The notes beneath the pieces are model-generated. The model did no database searches. It was not told the DNA's origin and saw nothing but the letters and a program-made list of their open reading frames with translations. Source: Thiovibrio sp964588325 (GTDB lineage Bacteria; Desulfobacterota; Desulfobulbia; Desulfobulbales; Desulfurivibrionaceae). Taken from it: a stretch of DNA of 64,000 nucleotides. Shown here piece after piece: positions 59,831-64,000 of this stretch; within the stretch, counting starts at the first letter, position 1, and the number at the start of each line of letters is the position of its first letter. Where the stretch lies: NCBI GenBank assembly GCA_964588325.1, contig CAZPOR010000001.1, forward strand, positions 62,001 through 126,000, written 5' to 3'. The position numbers were made by a program, and so were the translations under genes.

Positions 59831-61127
59831 TGTCCGCCCGTGCGAAGTATGGGCCTGGGCGATGTACGATTTTGCCAATTCCGGCTACACCACCGTGGTC
59901 ATCACCGCTGTGTTCAATGCCTATTTTGTCGCAGTGGTCGCAGGCAATGCGCTCTGGGCTACCTTTGCCTGGACCGCGGCGCTTTCGTTTTCCTATTTGC
60001 TGGTCGTTCTCACCGCCCCGGTTGTCGGAGCCTATGCCGATTTGCATGGCGCCAAAAAAAATCTTTTGGCCGTGAGCACCGTGGGCTGCGTGCTGTTTAC
60101 GGTATTGCTCTATTTTGCCCAGCCGGAAACACTGTGGTTTGCCATTGCGTGTCTGATCGTTTCCAATTTCTTTTTCGGCAGCGGGGAAAATCTGATCGCG
60201 GCCTTTTTGCCGGAAATATCCCGGGTGCGCGCCATGGGCAGGGTGTCCGGCTGGGGCTGGGGTCTGGGATACCTCGGCGGCTTGGTCACTCTCGGCCTGA
60301 GTCTGACATATGTCGCCTGGGCCGAGGCGCATGGCCAGACAGCCTCGGATTTCGTGCCGGTTACCATGCTGATCACCGCAGGGATTTTCAGCCTGGCCAG
60401 CCTGCCCATGTTCCTGATGCTCCGGGAGCGCGCGGTTCCCCAAGCGGGGAAAGAGGTGCGGCTGCGGGCGGCATGGGCAAAGGTATGGCACACCGTGGGC
60501 AGGATTCGGCAATTCACGGATCTGCATCGTTTTCTCCTGTGCAGCCTGTTTTATCAGGCGGGTATCATGGCGGTGATCACCTTGACCGCCATCTATGCCG
60601 ATCAGGCCTTGCAATTCACCACCCGGCAAATTCTCCTGCTGGTGCTGGTGGTCAACATCACGGCGGCAGTCGGCGCCATGGTGTGCGGTCATCTGCAGGA
60701 CCGGATTGGCCATGTGCCTGCCATCGCCTTGACGCTGGCGGGTTGGATTGTGGCCATCGTGCTCGCATGGGCAGCACACACGCCGGGACTGTTCTGGCTG
60801 GCGGCAAATATCGCGGGCTTCTGCCTGGGCGCATCGCAGTCCGGCGGGCGGGCGCTGGTGGGCGTGCTGGCGCCGCCTTCCCATCTGGCGGAATTTTTCG
60901 GATTCTGGGGGCTGGCGGTAAAACTCGCTTCAATCGCCGGGCCGCTCACCTATGGGGTCACCACCTGGCTTACCGGCGGCGATCATCGGCTGGCGCTGCT
61001 TCTTGTCGGCAGTTATTTTGTGGTTGGGCTGATTCTGCTTTCCGGTGTGCGGGTGGTGCGCGGCCGCCGTGCGGCGTTGCGCTCGGAGCGGTTCCGTCCC
61101 GTGCGGCGGATTGAGATGACACGATAA
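59799..61127 (+). CDS. MFS transporter, UMF1/Atg22 type
   Basis: The 442-residue membrane protein has about 12 helices. Its N-terminal WAWAMYDFANSGYTTVVITA is the strong signature of the UMF1 (unknown major facilitator 1) family, related to yeast Atg22. The MFS loop GAYADLHGAKK follows helix 2. Substrates are not known; Atg22 exports amino acids from vacuoles, and bacterial UMF1 members are found near lipid genes. ATG 59799 lies inside the upstream gene's end. It is embedded between the hydrolase and the acyltransferase fusion, so it may move a lipid part. Confidence 0.8.
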   Translation: MTSSRTILHADVRPCEVWAWAMYDFANSGYTTVVITAVFNAYFVAVVAGNALWATFAWTAALSFSYLLVVLTAPVVGAYADLHGAKKNLLAVSTVGCVLFTVLLYFAQPETLWFAIACLIVSNFFFGSGENLIAAFLPEISRVRAMGRVSGWGWGLGYLGGLVTLGLSLTYVAWAEAHGQTASDFVPVTMLITAGIFSLASLPMFLMLRERAVPQAGKEVRLRAAWAKVWHTVGRIRQFTDLHRFLLCSLFYQAGIMAVITLTAIYADQALQFTTRQILLLVLVVNITAAVGAMVCGHLQDRIGHVPAIALTLAGWIVAIVLAWAAHTPGLFWLAANIAGFCLGASQSGGRALVGVLAPPSHLAEFFGFWGLAVKLASIAGPLTYGVTTWLTGGDHRLALLLVGSYFVVGLILLSGVRVVRGRRAALRSERFRPVRRIEMTR

Positions 61128-61145
61128 AGGAGCGAGGTCGCACGC

Positions 61146-63977
61146 ATGGATCATTCATTTTCCCCACTCCAACCCGCACCCACTTCCGACGGCGCGCGAT
61201 TGTTGCAAATCGTGCGTGAGCTTGCCCATGAATTGCGGCCGCGGGCAAGCGAAGTGGATCACCTGACGCTGGACCATGGGTTGGAGAGCGATTTCGGGCT
61301 CGACAGCCTGGCGCGGGTAGAGTTGCTTGTGCGCGTTGACCGCGAAATGGGGGTGCGGTTGGCGGAAGCGGCATTCGCCGAGGCCGAGACGGTGCGCGAT
61401 CTGCTGCGGCTGCTGGGAAGCAAGGCTTTTGCCGAAGCCTCGGTTCCGCTTGAAACACCATCCGGGCAAGCAACAGGATTCGAGCCTCCGCCGCAAACAC
61501 TTGCCACCTTGACCGGTTTGCTGGACTGGCATGCAGACCGCCACGGCGATCGGGTGCATATCACGCTCTATGTCGAAGGGGAACGCACGGAGGAAATCAC
61601 CTATCGCATGCTGCAAGCCGAGGCCCAGGCGTTGGCGGCAGGGTTGCTGGCGCACGGGGCAGTGATTGGTGACCGGGTTGCCGTCATGCTGCCCACCGGG
61701 CGGGAATTTCTCACCGCGTTTTACGGCGCACTGTATGCCGGGTGCGTGCCTGTGCCGTTGTACCCGCCGGTTCGTCCGTCGCAGATCGAGGACCACATGC
61801 GCCGCATCGCCGGAATCGTTGCCAATGCCGAAACCGTTATCCTTGTTACCGATGCGAGGGCCAGGCCGCTCGGCCACCTGCTGCGCGCGCAGTGCGTTTT
61901 GCTGCGCGGCGTCACCACCGTTGCCGAGCTGTCGCGCCACGGCGCGGCGCCGATATTGCCGAAAATCCGCCCGCCGGACATTGCTTTTCTGCAATACACC
62001 TCCGGCAGCACCGGCAACCCCAAGGGGGTGGTGCTGACCCACGCCAACCTGATGGCCAACCTCAAAGCGATGGAGCAAGCCTCGGGCGTAACAGCGCAGG
62101 ATATTTTCGTCTCCTGGTTGCCCCTCTACCACGATATGGGGCTGATCGGCGCCTGCATGGGCAGTCTGTACATCGGCTTTCGCCTGGTACTGATGTCGCC
62201 GCTGGCGTTTCTTGCCCGACCCGCAGTGTGGCTGTGGAGGATTCATCTCCATCGGGGTACGGTTTCGGCTGCGCCCAACTTTGCGTATGAGCTGTGCGCC
62301 AACAAGCTCGATGCGCGCGACCTCGACGGCCTGGACTTGAGTTGCTGGCGGCTCGCCTACAATGGGGCCGAGCCGGTAAGCGCTTCCACCATCGAACGGT
62401 TTGGCTCGCGTCTGCTTCCTTACGGATTTAAGCCCGAGGGCATGACCCCGGTCTACGGCCTGGCGGAATCTTCGGTCGGTCTCGCTTTCCCGCCGCTGCA
62501 TCGCGGACCGCGGATCGACCGGGTGGATCGTCGTGTGCTCTCACGCCTTGGAATCGCCCGGCCCGCAATGGATGACGATACCCATGTCCAGCGTATCGTT
62601 TCCTGCGGCAGAGCCTTGTCCGGCCATGCCATCCGAATTGCTGGCGCCAATGGCCGGGCACTTCCCGAACGCACCCAGGGACGCGTGCAGTTTCAGGGGC
62701 CATCCTCGACCAGCGGCTATTTCCGCAATTCCGAAGCGACACAACGTCTTATTGAAGGGGAATGGCTCAACACCGGGGATCTTGGCTATTTTGCGGAGGG
62801 AGAGTTGTTTCTCACCGGACGGGAGAAGGATGTCATCATTCGCGGCGGGCACAACATTCATCCGCAGGAACTGGAGGAGGCGGTGAACCAGTTGCCCGGG
62901 GTGCGCCGGGGCGGTGTCACGGTGTTTCCGGCCACAGACCCGGGTACCGGCACGGAGAGGCTGGTGGTGCTGGCCGAGATACGCGAAGAGGCGGATTTAA
63001 AAACGCGTGGAGGCATAGAGGCCGAGATCAACCGTCTCGCCATGGATTTGATCGGCATGCCGGTGGACGATATCGTGCTGGCGCCGCCGCGCACGGTGCT
63101 CAAGACTTCCAGCGGCAAGATCCGCCGTGCCGCCTGTCGCGAGCTGTACGAACGCGGAGAGTTGTTTTCGGCCCGGCGCGCGCCGTGGCGGCAATGGCTG
63201 CGCTTGGCGCACACAGGGGTTGCGGCTGCGGCCCAGCACCGGCTCAGTCTCGGTGTCGGATGGATCTGGAGCGTGTGGGCGTGGATGGTTTTCGCCTGTG
63301 TCGTGCCCTTTGCCTGGGGCCTGATCGTGGTTTTGCCCACGCTCGGGCTGCGTCGCCGCACCGCCAGGGCAAGCGCGCGTCTTGTTTTGACCGTGACCGG
63401 ATTGATGCCGCGAGTGGAAGGGTTGTCTCAGCTCGCCGGGCGCGATCCGGTGATCGTCGCGGTCAATCATGCCAGCTATCTGGATGCCTTGATCCTCACC
63501 GCAGTGCTGCCGCCCCGGTTTGCTTATGTGGCCAAGCAGGAGCTGCTGCGCAAACCGTTCGCAGGAATCCCCTTGCGCAGGCTTGCCTGCACCTTTGTCG
63601 AGCGCTTCGACAGTGCGCGCGGCGCTGAAGACACCCGGGGACTGGAGGCGCGGGCCCGCGCCGGTGATTCGCTGGTTTTCTTTCCCGAAGGCACTTTCCG
63701 AAGCGAGCCGGGATTACTGCCGTTCCGGCTGGGGGCCTTTGTGGTTGCCGCCCGGGTCGGCATGCCCGTGGTGCCGATTACCCTTGCCGGAACCCGTGCC
63801 CTGCTGCCGGGGGAAATGTTATGGCCGCGTTTCAGCAAACTGCAGGTCCGGATCGGCGCGCCGGTATCGGCGCAGGGAGAAGACTGGCAGGCAGCCTTGC
63901 AATTGCACGAAGCCGTGCGGGGCAAGATATTGAAGCAGATGGAGGAGCACGACGCTATTGCCGAGAGGTATCACTGA
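61146..63977 (+). CDS. ACP / acyl-AMP ligase / PlsC acyltransferase fusion
   Basis: The 943-residue protein has three parts: an acyl-carrier domain with the phosphopantetheine Ser at S54 (FGLDSLARVEL); an adenylation domain (about 95-690) with YTSGSTGNPKG (284-294), the fatty acyl-AMP-ligase-like SWLPLYHDMGLIG and GLAESSVG, and Lys in SSGKIRR; and after a hydrophobic linker a PlsC-type 1-acylglycerol-phosphate acyltransferase with HX4D at H775/D780 and FPEGTFRSE (846-854). It could activate a free fatty acid, load it on its own ACP and pass it to a lyso-lipid. This is like E. coli Aas with the domain order changed and an ACP built in. AAGGAG lies 13 bases before ATG 61146. Stop codon at 63975-63977. 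Confidence 0.88.
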   Translation: MDHSFSPLQPAPTSDGARLLQIVRELAHELRPRASEVDHLTLDHGLESDFGLDSLARVELLVRVDREMGVRLAEAAFAEAETVRDLLRLLGSKAFAEASVPLETPSGQATGFEPPPQTLATLTGLLDWHADRHGDRVHITLYVEGERTEEITYRMLQAEAQALAAGLLAHGAVIGDRVAVMLPTGREFLTAFYGALYAGCVPVPLYPPVRPSQIEDHMRRIAGIVANAETVILVTDARARPLGHLLRAQCVLLRGVTTVAELSRHGAAPILPKIRPPDIAFLQYTSGSTGNPKGVVLTHANLMANLKAMEQASGVTAQDIFVSWLPLYHDMGLIGACMGSLYIGFRLVLMSPLAFLARPAVWLWRIHLHRGTVSAAPNFAYELCANKLDARDLDGLDLSCWRLAYNGAEPVSASTIERFGSRLLPYGFKPEGMTPVYGLAESSVGLAFPPLHRGPRIDRVDRRVLSRLGIARPAMDDDTHVQRIVSCGRALSGHAIRIAGANGRALPERTQGRVQFQGPSSTSGYFRNSEATQRLIEGEWLNTGDLGYFAEGELFLTGREKDVIIRGGHNIHPQELEEAVNQLPGVRRGGVTVFPATDPGTGTERLVVLAEIREEADLKTRGGIEAEINRLAMDLIGMPVDDIVLAPPRTVLKTSSGKIRRAACRELYERGELFSARRAPWRQWLRLAHTGVAAAAQHRLSLGVGWIWSVWAWMVFACVVPFAWGLIVVLPTLGLRRRTARASARLVLTVTGLMPRVEGLSQLAGRDPVIVAVNHASYLDALILTAVLPPRFAYVAKQELLRKPFAGIPLRRLACTFVERFDSARGAEDTRGLEARARAGDSLVFFPEGTFRSEPGLLPFRLGAFVVAARVGMPVVPITLAGTRALLPGEMLWPRFSKLQVRIGAPVSAQGEDWQAALQLHEAVRGKILKQMEEHDAIAERYH

Positions 63978-64000
63978 CGGGCAATGCGAAATGTCCGGTT

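Overview
The window looks like chromosomal DNA of a GC-rich, Gram-negative anaerobe, most likely a sulfate/sulfur-metabolising Desulfobacterota of the Desulfobulbales type. This is an inference from gene content: a periplasmic Hyb-type [NiFe] hydrogenase with its full Hyp maturation set, small multi-heme or mono-heme c-type cytochromes, a DUF3373-like porin, long-form HisG, and many sensor kinases. No rRNA, tRNA, CRISPR array, transposase or phage gene was found.

Layout. 1-2.9 kb: hisI-hisG, then engB and a small Cys/Trp-rich gene. 2.9-11.3 kb: lepA (minus), rpoH, a DegT/DnrJ aminotransferase, and a very long TPR protein ending in a beta-barrel (exopolysaccharide-export type). 11.5-15.7 kb: greA, a FadR-like TetR regulator with a good operator, purD, purE and a Sua5/YrdC gene. 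15.9-19 kb: an Hpt / HDOD / hybrid kinase signalling operon. 19-20.8 kb (minus): flavoprotein reductase, small diheme cytochrome, tsaE. 21-26.4 kb: M23 peptidase, mutL, purC, a lipoprotein. 26.5-29.2 kb (minus): a spore-photoproduct-lyase-like radical SAM gene, ssb, cbpA-type dnaJ. 29.5-44.4 kb: hybO-A-B-C-D, a NarL-type regulator plus a heme-c sensor kinase, then hypA-B-F-C-D-E. 44.5-48.6 kb: cytochrome c plus porin from a strong promoter, an M48 lipoprotein peptidase, and a Cys-rich unknown. 48.8-57.2 kb: an HD-GYP protein, a phospholipase-D-fold protein, two histidine kinases, a receiver and Hsp20. 57.3-64 kb: a tight lipid cluster of acyl-CoA ligase, CREST/ceramidase-like membrane hydrolase, Atg22/UMF1 transporter and an ACP-acyl-AMP ligase-PlsC fusion.

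How the parts work together. HybO/HybC would oxidise H2 in the periplasm after Tat export and pass electrons through HybA and HybB to quinone. HybD trims HybC, and HypA-F build and insert the NiFe(CN)2CO centre. The two-component pair lying between hyb and hyp is placed to couple hydrogenase expression to a redox or gas signal sensed by heme c. The terminal lipid cluster has all the pieces to release, transport, re-activate and re-esterify fatty acyl groups, and is the best candidate here for an undescribed system.

Non-coding structure. Three copies of a 130-180 bp dispersed element lie between co-directional genes (hisG/engB, purD/purE, hybB/hybC). Their outer arms differ between copies but remain self-complementary, as expected of a selected RNA hairpin or a mobile palindromic repeat. 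A different palindromic repeat flanks hypC on both sides, and a 19-bp perfect palindrome follows purC. All product names rest on motifs read by eye; no database search was possible.
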